Positions 10,115 through 20,323 of a DNA stretch of 64,000 nucleotides are shown here, one piece after another. The notes beneath the pieces are model-generated. The model had not been told where the DNA came from. It ran no database searches and was given only the letters and a program-made list of their open reading frames with translations. Position 1 is the stretch's first letter. Every line of letters begins with the position of its first letter. Both the position numbers and the translations under genes were made by a program. The stretch spans positions 1 to 64,000 of the forward strand of contig JBAKBP010013055.1 of assembly GCA_037953745.1 (NCBI GenBank), in the 5' to 3' direction. Origin of the DNA: Lithodes maja (taxonomy: Eukaryota; Arthropoda; Malacostraca; Decapoda; Lithodidae).

Positions 10115-11107
10115 TTACACTACCCTGTCTTGGGTCTGGTTGACCCCGTTTTTTGAACCGAAATCCTTGACTGCATCGTTCAGCAGACGACCAAGACGTG
10201 CAGCTCCTACTTCATTGAGATGTACACCATCTCCTGAAAACAAAGATTTATCATAGTAAAAATTATCCCACGTGTCGACAAAGCCGATGTTCTCCTCCCT
10301 GCAGAGTTTGGCTAGTCGGCGATTTGTACTGGTAGCTATGTTGTAGAATCGGTTTTCTACATCAATCCGGGGAACAATTCCTGAAATTAAGATTCTATTA
10401 GATTTTTCCTTGAAGGACCTGATCAGCCGCCGGTACTTGCAAAGTAGTTCCTCTGACCGCGTCCGTTGGACATCGTTAGATCCAACGTGGATGACGTACG
10501 TAGTGCTTGCGGGGGCGAGCCTGGAAACCTCTTCCAGAGCCGCAACAATGTCGTCCACGCCGCCACCTGGGATACAGAATCGCTTTCTGGTCCTGGGTGC
10601 CCTGGCGCAGAACTCGGTTAGTTGGCCACGGACCATGGAGTCGCCCACAAGCCGAACTTCTTCCGTTTCCTCTTCCTCGTCAATAGCCAGAATTTTGAAG
10701 CGATTTTGGCATGTTGTCGGGATGACCTTCCTGGTACTGGTACTGGGATGGACATTGTTTCTCACTAACTGAAAGTTGTCCTGGGGGGGAGTGAGAGTAG
10801 AGTCATTATTATTATCTGCAACATCTAAGGTAGCTGCTGGTGTGGGTACCGGTACTGTATGCACTGGAATGGCGGTTGACATAGTAGTGGTTTCTTGGGC
10901 CGAGGGCACTCCTACGTTGAGTGTGGCAAATTCTTGAAGGGATTCAAGCTTCGTAGTCAGGGCATCGATCTTGCGGTGAGCTGCATTCAATTCATCCGCA
11001 ATCTTCTCTCGGAGCTGGCAAAATCTACAAATTTGGACATCAGTATCAACAAACATGGTAGGGCCAAATTTACCGGAACAACTCGTGCAGGTTCGTTGCG
11101 GCGCCAT
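10115..11107 (-). CDS. CR1 ORF1: zinc-finger-like motif plus SGNH/esterase domain protein
   Basis: An open frame of about 330 codons. I place the start at the ATG at 11105-11107 (MAPQRTC). An in-frame ATG 20 codons upstream lies in the repeated 5' sequence. Near the N-terminus is CTSC-x17-CRFC, a two-pair cysteine motif like the PHD-type finger of CR1 ORF1. Next comes a helical/coiled-coil segment (REKIADELNAAHRKIDALTT), then a low-complexity linker. The C-terminal half is an SGNH hydrolase: VGDSMVRG (nucleophile serine block), HVGSNDVQ (the Asn block) and GDGVHLNEVG (the Asp-His block). Such esterase domains are established in CR1-clade ORF1 proteins, which bind element RNA. The frame ends with TAA at 10115-10117 inside the overlap with the ORF2 frame. 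It appears intact. Confidence 0.85.
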   Translation of the reverse strand: MAPQRTCTSCSGKFGPTMFVDTDVQICRFCQLREKIADELNAAHRKIDALTTKLESLQEFATLNVGVPSAQETTTMSTAIPVHTVPVPTPAATLDVADNNNDSTLTPPQDNFQLVRNNVHPSTSTRKVIPTTCQNRFKILAIDEEEETEEVRLVGDSMVRGQLTEFCARAPRTRKRFCIPGGGVDDIVAALEEVSRLAPASTTYVIHVGSNDVQRTRSEELLCKYRRLIRSFKEKSNRILISGIVPRIDVENRFYNIATSTNRRLAKLCREENIGFVDTWDNFYYDKSLFSGDGVHLNEVGAARLGRLLNDAVKDFGSKNGVNQTQDRVV

Positions 11108-11945
11108 GACGATATAATCACAATATGCCTTAAAATCACACAAATTTATGTTAGCAAAATGGTACAATTAAAGCCTGAAAATCACAAAAAATTTATGTTA
11201 GCAATGTGATACAATTAATTCCTGAAAATCACAAAAAAATTTGTTAGCAATATGATAAAATTAATATGCCTGTAAATCACAAAAAATATGTTAGCAATAG
11301 AACACAATTTATGCCTGAAAAAAAAAAAAAAAAAACATTTATGTTAGCAGTATGACACAGTTAAAGCCTGAAAATCACAAATGGACTAGAAATTTGTTAC
11401 AAAATTTACTGGAAAAAAAAGTGGGAGAGGGTTAATGTAGCCTAGTGAAAAAACTGGAAAACAGTATACAGTACAGTAACAAAAAATATTTGTTAGCAAT
11501 ATGGTACAATTAATGCCTGTAAATCACAAAAATAATATGTTAATCACAAAAAGAATATTATGGCTGTAAATCACAAAAAATATGTTAGCAATAGAACACA
11601 ATTTATGCCTGAAAATATAAAAAAAAAATTGATGTTAGCAGTATGACACAGTTAAAGCCTGAAAATTGTAAATGGACTAGTAATTTGTTACAAAATTTAC
11701 TGGGAGAAAAAAAGGGGAGAGGGTTAATTTAGCCTAGTGAGAACACTGGAAAGCAGTATACAGTACAGTAACAAAAAATATTGGTTAGCAATATGGTACA
11801 ATTAATGCCTGTAAATCACAAAAAGAATATGTTGATCACAAAAAGAATATGTTAGCAATAGAACACAATTTTATGCCTGAAAATAAAAATAAAATTATGT
11901 TAGCAGTATGACACAGTTAGGCTAAAGCCTGTATATTAGTTTATA
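11108..11945 (-). repeat. Tandem A/T-rich units upstream of CR1 ORF1 (possible 5' monomers)
   Basis: About a dozen degenerate units carry TATGTTAGCAATATGG-ACA, ATTAATGCCTG and AAATCACAAAAA. A higher-order period of about 300 bp is visible: the segment with GGGAGAGGGTTAAT, TAGCCTAGTGA and CAGTATACAGTACAGTAAC occurs near 11422-11485 and again near 11713-11775. Repeated promoter monomers are known at 5' ends of some LINEs. Whether these belong to this CR1 or are pre-existing satellite is not decided by this sequence. Confidence 0.65.
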
Positions 11946-13300
11946 CAGTGGTCGACACAATAATAATAATAATGGAGTTAGTAATATCCCTGGCAAGAGT
12001 GTGAGAGGCCTATTATGGTGACAAGTATCTGAAATGCGATTAATAAATAGGCTATCAAAAACATTTGTATTACAGTAACTAAATTATTCTAACCCAATAT
12101 TAAAACTATCTTGACAAATGTTAGTATGTGCGATTTATATAGATAACCAAGATAAAAAAGTTCAACCAAGTACAGTATTGGCTAGACTTTGATATATAAA
12201 ATACAAGAAGAGGGTTTGTTTATGCGTACACAGGTGGCGCTGGTATCGGCGGCGTCTCTACTAACCTGACAAATAGAATTTTGAAAAACAAACTTTTATC
12301 AGTCAAAACTACAGTACAATGTCATGCAAGATAACTACTGGGTGGTTTGCTAAGCACTTAACTACAGTGAGGGCTAAAATATCTACAATAAGTGCTAGAA
12401 CTTTATAATATGAAACAAGCAAATAGTTTGTTTACTTTAGAGCGTCGGTCGTCACTAACCGGTACAAATGTAAACAAAAGCAGTCTCGATAAACAAACGT
12501 TTATCAGTAAAAAACACAGCAAAATTACATGCAAAGCAACTACAGGGCAGTTAAGCTAGAGCTTAGCTACAGCTCATGCAAACAAATAAGGGGATGAGTA
12601 ATGGAGTACTCAAGTTATGGTCAGATTTCGAGCAGCGAGAACGAAGTGCTGTTGGCGGGTTGGCGCGTCGGGCTCGTGGGGAGGGGGTGGGTTGAGAGAT
12701 AACTCAGCTCTGACTGCGGGTTGCCCGCCCGTCCGCCCAAAATCACGCCCTTAAATATTGCAGATACGACATTCTAACTTGTTGCAATCGATTTACCACA
12801 ATTTTTTACCCTTACCCAAAAAGTTTTGTTGTAGCAATTTTAATCTCAGCCTCGAATTCCGTCTGATTTAGCCACAAATCACATTTTTCCATTCAAAATT
12901 TCACAGTGCCGTAACTTTTGCATTTTTTGAGCTACGGAGTTGAAATTTTGACACAATATGCATACACATAATTTGAGAAATGTGTTTTTTTTTCACTTCG
13001 AAATTTTGATTTTTAATGAAGTTATTGGACATTCACCCCTATTTATTTTATTAATTACCTGTAGATCGGTAGATTACGTACCGGTATATATTATGTCTTT
13101 GTTATCAAACAATATACATAATTATGTTAAATAAAGAAAATTGCATATTACTATTTATCGCTAGCCAATCAGAAGACAGCAATATGTCAACAACAATGAT
13201 GGCCGCCAGTGCCTTGACTCGCTAGCCAATCAGAAGACATAATTATTAGCGCGTTTTTCAAATGCACAAAGAGGCATATAGCGCGTTTTTCAAAGGCACA
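11946..13300. other. No gene; diverged duplications
   Basis: A block at 12225-12400 (GGCGTCTCTACTAACC, AACAAACTTTTATCAGT, CATGCAAGATAACTAC) has a diverged second copy at 12440-12600 (CGTCGGTCGTCACTAACC, AACAAACGTTTATCAGT, CATGCAAAGCAACTAC). At 13155-13305 CGCTAGCCAATCAGAAGACA and the phrase TAGCGCGTTTTTCAAA each occur twice. A GC-rich patch sits at 12650-12740. No supportable coding sequence was found. Confidence 0.55.
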
Positions 13301-13305
13301 AAGAG

Positions 13306-13407
13306 GCCAGTGACCATTTTAACCAGTAGGTTAGGTTAGGTTAGGTTAGGTTAGGTTAGTTAGGTCAGGTTAGGTTAGGTTAGGTTACTGGTTAAAATGG
13401 TCACTGG
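13306..13407. repeat. TTAGG telomere-like run inside a perfect palindrome
   Basis: About ten TTAGG units with slight decay (13329-13385) are the canonical arthropod telomere motif. They are bracketed by TGACCATTTTAACCAGTA on the left and its inverse complement TACTGGTTAAAATGGTCA on the right. To the right the arm sequence itself is repeated degenerately (TGGTCACTGGTTGAA) to about 13460. The small size and internal position make this an interstitial telomeric repeat, not a chromosome end. Confidence 0.8.
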
Positions 13408-13487
13408 TTGAAATGGTCACTGGTTGAAGTGGCCACTGGTTGAGTTAGCACTGGTTCAACTGACATGGAACCAACCACCCGGTACAT

Positions 13488-13612
13488 ACATACATACATA
13501 CATAGGCATACATACATACATACCCGGGACATACATACATACATACATACATAGCCTACATACCCGGTACATACATACATACATACATACCCGGTACATA
13601 CATACATAATTA
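13488..13612 (+). repeat. CATA tetranucleotide microsatellite with ACCCGG spacers
   Basis: Runs of CATACATA are separated four times by CCCGGTA or CCCGGGA. All open frames here are artefacts of the repeat. Confidence 0.85.
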
Positions 13613-13784
13613 TAAATTAGGAAATTTCTACGCACTGACTGGGAGATCACTCTTAACCCCTTAAGGATTATGACACTATTTAACAGTTTATTTTGACTAT
13701 CACTATACGATCTTATTCAGATTGATAGGATCTGTGTGAGTCAGAGGCATACGGTAAGTGAGTTAGTTTCAACTCCTTACATAA

Positions 13785-13858
13785 CTGTCTTGATAGCGTA
13801 ATGGTTAGGGCGCAGAATTTCGGTGTGCGTATCATAGGTTCGAATCCTTGGAGTGCCA
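13785..13858 (+). other. tRNA-like sequence (SINE head or tRNA relic)
   Basis: TAGCGTAATGGTTAGGGCGC resembles a D-arm with the pol III A box, and GGTTCGAATCC is an exact B box 40-odd bases later. The T stem pairs only three of five bases, and I could not form a credible acceptor stem. A functional tRNA is therefore unlikely. A tRNA-derived SINE head fits better. Confidence 0.45.
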
Positions 13859-13859
13859 C

Positions 13860-14204
13860 AAGTATTCATTAGTTTCATTGATTTCAGTAATTAGGTTAAT
13901 TTATAAGTTAATTGGTGGGTTGTTGATAATATGAATTTCCTAGAGATTGTTTCTAAATTGCATAACATCGTTTAACCCTTCCTGTATCGGTGACAGCCAT
14001 TTCATAAGATTCAGACAAATATTTAACGATTTAATTGTGCTTAGGAAGGATGTATACCAATTAAAAGACAACAGACTATCTCAATTAATTCTTTTAGCTA
14101 CCATATATTCTTCCTAAGCTTCGTAAAGTCGTCTAAATGAAGCTATAATACAACTAAAATGACGTCGTCGGTACACAAGGGGTTAATAATAGCCGGAATG
14201 CAAG
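13860..14204. other. No gene recognised
   Basis: AT-rich sequence between the tRNA-like element and the Harbinger insertion. No repeat structure or frame stood out. Confidence 0.5.
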
Positions 14205-14207
14205 TAA

Positions 14208-14239
14208 AGGTAGGTTCACACATAGGCGAGTCGGAGCGC
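14208..14239 (+). repeat. Harbinger left terminal inverted repeat
   Basis: 32 bp, identical to the inverse complement of 20289-20320. After a 4-base divergent patch the match resumes with CCAACGCGAG to 14253. Confidence 0.92.
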
Positions 14240-14337
14240 GAGGCCAACGCGAGGCACACTCGCCACAAATCGCCGTTGATGGAGCCCGAACCCAACGCGA
14301 GTAGCAGCTGGTGCGAGTAAACACGCATAGAACACGA

Positions 14338-14612
14338 ATTTAACACGAGTTTACACGAGTTTACACGAGTTTACGCGAGTTTACGCGAGTGTTGGCGAGT
14401 TTAACACGACCCCAACACGCACCGCCAAAATTTGAAAAATAACGGTCAAATTCCAGGGTACGAATACTGCGAGTTTACGGGAGTCTACACGAGTGTCACA
14501 GGAGTTTACACGAGTTTACACGAGTTTACACGAGATGAACGCGAGTCTACAGGAAGTTTACAGGAGTGTATGGGAGTCTAACACGAGTGTGTGCGAGTGT
14601 TGGCGAGTGTCA
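14338..14612 (+). repeat. Harbinger left subterminal 11-bp repeats
   Basis: Repeats of ACACGAGTTT and variants (ACGCGAGTTT, ACACGAGTCT, TGTGCGAGTGT) recur more than 15 times in direct orientation between the TIR and the transposase promoter. The same core (GCGAGTCTAC) appears at the right end. Subterminal motif arrays are typical binding sites for transposase or its Myb-like partner. Confidence 0.8.
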
Positions 14613-14619
14613 GGATACG

Positions 14620-14628
14620 TATATAAAG
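14620..14628 (+). promoter_or_regulatory. Candidate TATA box of the transposase gene
   Basis: TATATAAAG lies about 105 bp upstream of the transposase ATG (14730-14732), just after the subterminal repeats. The position fits a pol II core promoter. The transcription start was not determined. Confidence 0.5.
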
Positions 14629-14729
14629 AGGCCCCAACTGGCACCATTATTCACACCACGCAACACCACCACGGACGGACGTACTCTGCAGGATACAGCC
14701 CAACCCACCCACCCACCGACCCACCCACC

Positions 14730-16300
14730 ATGTCCATCAGGAGGCGGAGAGCGGCAGCTCTGCTCATACTTAACATGCAGATGCGTTTCCTAGACCTCGA
14801 GGAGCTGGAGGAGAAGGAGGCTGAAGAAAGACGTCAAGGGGAAAGGCCACGAATGAGAGTTTGGGCTAGGAGGTGGCTACTGAGACGGCCACAGTTTGGT
14901 GTGTACGAACAACTTATGGAGGAGCTTGAGAGAGAGGACCCCAAAGGATTCCGGAATTTCCTACGTGTGGACGTCCACATGTTTAGGGAGTTGGTGGCAC
15001 GTGTCGGGCCTAGGGTAGAGAAGCAGGACACCTTCTGGAGGGATGCTTTGTCACCTGGGCTGAGGATTGCAATCACACTCCGCTACCTGGCCACTGGTGA
15101 CTCATATCCTAGCCTACAGTACGCGTTCCGTGTGGCCCGGAACACCATCTCCCTCATTGTGCCTGCAACATGCGAAGCCATCATTGCAGAATACCAGGAA
15201 GAGGTTATACGCTGCCCCAGGACACCGGCGGAGTGGAAGGATGTTGCCAGTGGATTTGCCAAGCGCTGGGATTTCCCACATACCGTTGGTGCCATCGACG
15301 GAAAGCACTGTGCCATAAAATGCCCTCCAAATGCCGGTACAGAATTCTACAACTACAAAGGCTTCCACTCCATCGTGCTCATGGCTATTGTAGACGCCGA
15401 CTACAAGTTCCTCTACTGTGACGTGGGTAATCACGGTAGCTCCTCAGATGGAGGGATATTTATAAGAACGAATATCAGAGCAGCATTGGATGGGTGCACC
15501 CTGGGACTCCCTGCTGCCGAACACCTGCCCAACGACGACACACCTGTTCCCTACTTCCTGGTGGGTGATGACGCCTTCCCCCCTGGTGGTTGATGAAGCC
15601 ACACTCTACCCGGCGACTGACTGTACCGGAGCGGATCTTCAACTACAGACTGTCCCGGGCTCGCAGAGTTGTTGAGAACGCCTTTGGCATCATGGCAACC
15701 AGGTATGTGTTTGATTATGTGAAATGTTTGACCAGAAATATAGGTATCGGTGATAGCACCCTACTAATATGAAGTATACTATTCAGGTATTAAATATACA
15801 TGCTCGTAACCATTATCCCTATAATTAATATGGATTAATACATCTCCCCCACATCCACAGAGTGTGAGTCGTCCACGTCTGCAAGTCCAATTTTAACTAA
15901 AAATGATCCTAACCTTTATTTCCCTATTTAATATGAACTATACTATTCAGTGTTTAAATATACATGTTTTTTCTCTCCCTAATTCAGGTTCAGGTGCCTT
16001 CTCCACAGCATTCCCCTCCACCCGTCCCGTGTTGAGTCTGTGGTGATGGCGTGCTGTTGCATGCATAACATTATGCGAATGAGGTTCCCTAATCACCATG
16101 CCAACCTAGCGGACGAGGAGGACCCTGAGACGCATGCTATCATCCCTGGTGGTTGGAGGGAGGTGCGGGACAGGCTGAATCCCCTCGAGAGACTATCCAG
16201 GAATGTCGTGACAGCCCAGGCCAAGAGGCAACGCCAGCACCTCACCGAGTACTGTTCATCACCCAGTGGCAGTGTCCCCTGGCAGAACGACCTGATATGA
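14730..16300 (+). pseudogene. Harbinger/PIF DDE transposase (two exons, one frameshift)
   Basis: I place the start at the ATG at 14730 (MSIRRRRAA), in CCACCATGT context. Exon 1 is 14730-15702 and exon 2 is 15988-16300. The 285-bp intron is GTATGT...TTCAG, and the splice rebuilds MATR-FRCLLHSIP. The DDE_Tnp_4 signature is clear: HTVGAIDGKHCAIKCP (first Asp), FYNYKGFHSIVLMAIVDADY, NHGSSSDGGIF, VGDDAFP (second Asp), then RLSRARRVVENAFG (Glu) and VMACCCMHNIMR. Between the second Asp and the Glu the frame jumps at about 15578-15590, in a CCCCCC run. Upstream reads DDAFPPGG and stops, while the correct downstream frame begins MKPHSTRRL, consistent with loss of one base. It could also be an assembly error in the homopolymer. 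The protein would cut and rejoin the transposon ends in the nucleus. Confidence 0.88.
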
Positions 16301-17089
16301 AGGTATGTATCCATATCTTGCCATTGCTTTAATTAATATTTTTGTAGTTTACATATTTTTATTATGCTTTTGATCATGTTTTAAATCAATTAAACATCAT
16401 TAATATATATTCTCTATTTGTTATTCGCTTTTTATAAAGTGTTGGATATATTATGGTGCTCACCTTTGCCTATTTCGTTTCATAATGTTTAATATATAAT
16501 ATTTAATGTATTTTTTTTATTTATTTATAATTCATGTTGGATATCAATCTGTATATTATTTATTATCATATATTCTTTGCATATATTGCACATCATTATT
16601 TATGTTTTACTATCAATATTATTCCCGAAACTATTTCAATCATATTATATTTTTCTGTTTCTGTCTTCATTATCGATGTTAATATCAATATTATTTATAA
16701 CAACTTGAATTCATATTAACTTATATTTTGTCTCTGTTGACAAGTCTTTGCCCTGTTTATAAAAGGAACCTTTCTTGAGAATGTTTACCCATTAACTCTA
16801 ATAATATAGTTTGGATCCAAAACAACAGCTGGAGGCACTTCATGTATTTTATTCATAAACATAGATATATAGCATGTTAATATTATAGCCGAAAGTAATA
16901 TAGTATATAAATATATACCAGAAAGTATAGAAATAATAAGAGATATTCATTTTATGTGTAGACATAGTATTATATATATTCGTCATTCCCATCACTGGGG
17001 GGTTTATGACTTTATTATTATACACAAAGGTTTCACACATTTTCGTCATCCCCAGGCCTGGGGGTCTTGACTTTGGTGTTCAACCTTGT
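16301..17089. other. AT-rich spacer between convergent Harbinger genes
   Basis: Very AT-rich with no frame of interest. Plus-strand TTTATT at about 16850 and 17009 would read as AATAAA polyadenylation signals for the minus-strand MADF gene. Confidence 0.5.
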
Positions 17090-19403
17090 TTATAGGAAGT
17101 TCCCTGGTGTTGGTGGCCTACTAGTAGCTGGGCTTGAGGACACCGGTGTTGCAATGTTGGCGCCATGTGTAGGGGTAAGCGACCCCGCCCACCATTCATG
17201 TACATGTGCAGGAGACCTGAATGGCGTACCAGCCATCAGCTCTTGGAATGTGGGGTTTGTGAAGGGTGCTGGCATGCGTGATGGTCCTGGCTGGGGTTGC
17301 AGCTGTGGTGGTGTGGTGTGCAACTGCGGGGGGGCTGGTGGTGTGGTGTGCAACTGCGGGGGGTTTGCTGGTAGCAACATCTGGGGGGACGTGGAGAGGG
17401 TGACCTCATCCCTGGCCTGAAGGACTTGCTGCATTATCCTCCGTGACAATATCTCCCCTACAGCGTCAGGGAGCCTCTCGAGCTGCTGCTCCAAGTACCC
17501 CACGAACTGTCCATACTTGGTCTCCTTCCCAACCAGGGATGACACCAGGCGTGACATGTCCTCCCGCATCGCCTCCCGCGTCGCACTCACCTGGAGAAAG
17601 AAGAGTATGCAGGTTAAACACCTTTGGTACTTATAAAATAATACATACATGTCATGGTAAGTTATACTAATAAAGTTTTTATGTTTTTCTCCTCCAGATG
17701 CATATGTCTTCCTCTACAGGAATTGTTTGCGGTTTACAGCGTACACGAACATAGGATTTACATAATACTCTCGTAATGACTAATATACTCTCATAATGAC
17801 ATATGTTAAATGTTTTCATATTTACCTCCACAGGTGAGAATGTCTCTGCAGACTTCCGGCGCTTGTTCTGGCTGGTGGACCTGGCAGTGGGAGTTGTGTT
17901 GGTTGGAGGGGGCATGTCAGTGTCCTCTCCATCACTCTCGTCCTCACCAATCACCTCCACATTCACATCCGGCGAGACGTCATCGGTCGGGTTTGGAAAC
18001 TGAAACATAAACACATTAATATATCCTATATAAATAAGACCTTTAACCTATTTTAATATACTTAAATATATGTACCTTGACAATATAAATAAATATAAGA
18101 AAATACTTTTTATGTTTACATGAAGCCTTCAATTATAAATGTATGAATTCAAGTCTATATGCGAAAGATAAGCATGATATTAACAGCCATGAATTAACAT
18201 ATGTATAAAATCATATGCATAAGATAAGCACGTTATTAATAGACATTAATAACCTAGGTATACATGGTTAAATAATATTTTCCAAAATGTGATAGCGAAC
18301 AGTAATTTAAATATATATTGTTTTCACACATATTAGGTATGTTTATATTAGTTCTAACCTTAGCTGTGACCTTGGTCTTTACGCGGGAGATGTGCCTTTT
18401 GAGGAAGGCAAACTTCTGCATGATCCAGGTGTCCCTCTCTGATAGTGGCTTGCCCTCGAATGTCCCAGGTGTTCCCGCTCCACTCTTCATATCGCTCAGC
18501 TTTGAATACCTTGACCGCATGTTGCGCACCCAATGTGCCAGATTACCGCCTGTGTAAAGAGTAATATTTATTAATCAAGGCCCCTTTATATATATGATTT
18601 ATATCCTTAATTTCACACGCCAAACATGGCTTGATAATACATTATTAGTTAATGCTGTTAAATACAAGCGTAGACGGATGTATATGATACTGGCAACACA
18701 CATACATATATGCCAATTTAGCAAACTTTTACATAATAGTAATTATGTATTTCACGTATAAATCACATGGAATCAAACCAAGAACACAACATCAAGGTAT
18801 TCAATCACTTGTTACAAATAATATTGCATGCTGCATGTTTTGTTGTGGGTACTTACCTGTGACATTAACACCCAGGGTAGCAGCCTTCTCGTCGTAGGCG
18901 CAGAGTTTCCTGCGCGTATCTTTGTAGGCCTTGCTACGCTTCATATATAGCATGGGGGTGTCCTTCACCCACTCGGCCAGCATGTCCTCAGTCTCGTCGC
19001 TCAAGATCACCCTTGTCAACTTCTTCTTCTTAATGGCGCCATAACGCACAGGGCCAGTGCTGAGAGGGGGGTCAGGGGTATCATCATCACTGTCACTGAG
19101 GCTACCTTGGGTGTCCTGACTGGTATGAGTATCCTGACTGGTCTGAGTATCCTGGCTGGTCCGAGTATCCTGGCTGTCGTCAGCATCGATATCTACATCA
19201 AACACATCCATGTCCTCATGTCCACTGGGCTGGCTGTCCGGCACAATGTCATCCGAGTCGTCCAAGTCTTGCGACGCAACAGGCCTCCTGGCAGGGGGTG
19301 CGATGCGGGGTTGTTCGGAAGCTGTAGCCTTGCCTTTCTTTACAACACCATCACCACCCTTCCGAGACTTGGTGGCCGCCACCTTCTCCTTGGGCAAAGG
19401 CAT
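17090..19403 (-). CDS. Harbinger-encoded MADF/Myb-SANT-like DNA-binding protein (four exons)
   Basis: Exons, 5' to 3' on minus: 19403-18857, 18549-18359, 17999-17826 and 17590-17090. All introns are GT-AG and phases match (1, 0, 0), giving a 470-residue protein. Residues 1-130 are lysine- and acidic-rich with DTQTSQDTHTSQDT repeats. Residues about 130-245 form a trihelical MADF/Myb-like domain split by the first intron: LSDETEDMLAEWVKDTPMLY, LCAYDEKAATLGVNV, then GGNLAHWVRNMRSRYSKL and DTWIMQKFAFLKRHI. Residues about 305-365 are helical (REDMSRLVSSL). The tail is Pro/Thr-rich with PPQLHTTPP repeats and ends PPTPGNFL. This is the second protein of Harbinger elements, which binds subterminal DNA and helps import the transposase. 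No lesion is visible. Confidence 0.85.
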
Positions 19404-19571
19404 GGTGCAGGGCAGGCAGGTAGGGCAGGGTGGTAGGGCAGGCAGTGTGGTAGGGCAGGCAGGCAGGTAGGGCAGCGTGGTAGGGCAGGCAGCGTGGGTC
19501 GCTGTGCGGGCCGGGTCAATGGGTCCTTGGGGGGTTCACGGTGGAGAGTGGACGAGCACCGCGGGCGGTCC

Positions 19572-19580
19572 CTTTTTATA
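19572..19580 (-). promoter_or_regulatory. Candidate TATA box of the MADF gene
   Basis: On the minus strand this reads TATAAAAAG, about 170 bp upstream of the MADF ATG, next to the right subterminal repeats. The placement mirrors the transposase promoter at the left end. Confidence 0.45.
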
Positions 19581-19599
19581 GGGGGTATTGACGCGGTGG

Positions 19600-20250
19600 T
19601 GCCACCTACTCGCGCGGTGTTGCCAGCAGTCGCACACCACTCGCGTCGACTCATGTTAGTTTCACCGTTACTCGCGTAGACTCACGTTGGTTTCGCATAG
19701 ACTCACACAGACTCACGTTAATATCGCGTAAATTCGTGTTGGTTTCGCATAGACTCGCGACATATATTGTGAAATCCAGACCACCACGTGGGTACTCTCG
19801 TTTACGCGTGTTACTCTCGCGTTACCCCGTGTTAACTCGCGTTAGCGTCGTGTTGACTCCTGATTGACTCCCGTTAAACTCGCCTTTGGCAATATTGGGA
19901 AATATTGCCAAGTGGGAGTAGGACGCCAACTCGCATAGACTCGCGTAGACTCACGTAGACTCGCGTGGACTCGTGTAGACTCGCGATCATTAAATTTCTG
20001 AATAGTACAACGTGACTGTCACGCGAGTATACATGAGTGTCACACGAGTCTACAGGAGTTTACACGAGTCTACGCGAGTCTACGCGAGTCTACGCGAGTC
20101 TACGCGAGTTGGCGTCCTATTCCCACTTGACTCTCCAATTTTTGTGTCATCACAACAATTTTGGCCGCGTTCACGAGTCTACGCGGTCCACCGCGAGTCC
20201 ACGCGAGTCTGTGCGAGTGTCGGCGAGTGTCGGCGAATTTGGGATAATCA
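19600..20250. repeat. Harbinger right subterminal repeats with a long inverted repeat
   Basis: Dozens of GACTCGCGTA/CACTCGCG units occur in one orientation to about 19985, then in the opposite orientation (GCGAGTCTAC) from 20035 on. The stretch around 19907-19985 (CAAGTGGGAGTAGGACGCC followed by AACTCGC units) is the inverse complement of 20045-20132 (units, then GGCGTCCTATTCCCACTTG), giving roughly 80-bp arms. Just before it, TTGGCAATATT-GGGA-AATATTGCCAA (19887-19912) forms a perfect 11-bp stem. Confidence 0.75.
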
Positions 20251-20288
20251 TTGGCGAGTGCAAAAATTTCATCACTCGCGTTGGAGTT

Positions 20289-20320
20289 GCGCTCCGACTC
20301 GCCTATGTGTGAACCTACCT
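20289..20320 (-). repeat. Harbinger right terminal inverted repeat
   Basis: Perfect 32-bp inverse complement of 14208-14239. TAA follows at 20321-20323. Confidence 0.92.
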
Positions 20321-20323
20321 TAA

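Larger units (their letters stand above)
7143..11190 (-). mobile_element. CR1-type non-LTR retrotransposon, copy 1 (near full length)
   Basis: Two ORFs in the CR1 arrangement lie on the minus strand: ORF1 with a zinc-finger-like motif and esterase domain (10115-11107), then ORF2 with endonuclease and reverse transcriptase (7251-about 10150). The 3' UTR runs from 7250 down to about 7143. That limit is set by where similarity to the truncated copy at 20324-20803 stops. The 5' limit is uncertain because ORF1 is preceded by repeated A/T-rich units (11108-11945) that may be part of the element. One in-frame stop in ORF2 implies this copy cannot make a full ORF2 protein. Confidence 0.85.
14208..20320. 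mobile_element. Complete Harbinger/PIF DNA transposon, 6,113 bp
   Basis: Both ends carry AGGTAGGTTCACACATAGGC as an inverted repeat whose first 32 bp are identical, with similarity continuing to about 46 bp. TAA is present directly outside each end (14205-14207 and 20321-20323). A 3-bp TWA target duplication is diagnostic of PIF/Harbinger. Inside are the two genes expected of the superfamily, a DDE transposase (plus strand) and a MADF/Myb-like DNA-binding protein (minus strand), convergently arranged, plus subterminal arrays of short repeats. The family's two proteins act together: the Myb-like partner is needed for nuclear import and end recognition. Apart from one frameshift in the transposase the element looks complete and young. 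Confidence 0.93.

Noticed and set aside
13785..13858. Functional tRNA gene
   Set aside because: The B box is perfect but the T stem has only three pairs and no acceptor stem forms, so it is better explained as a SINE head or relic.
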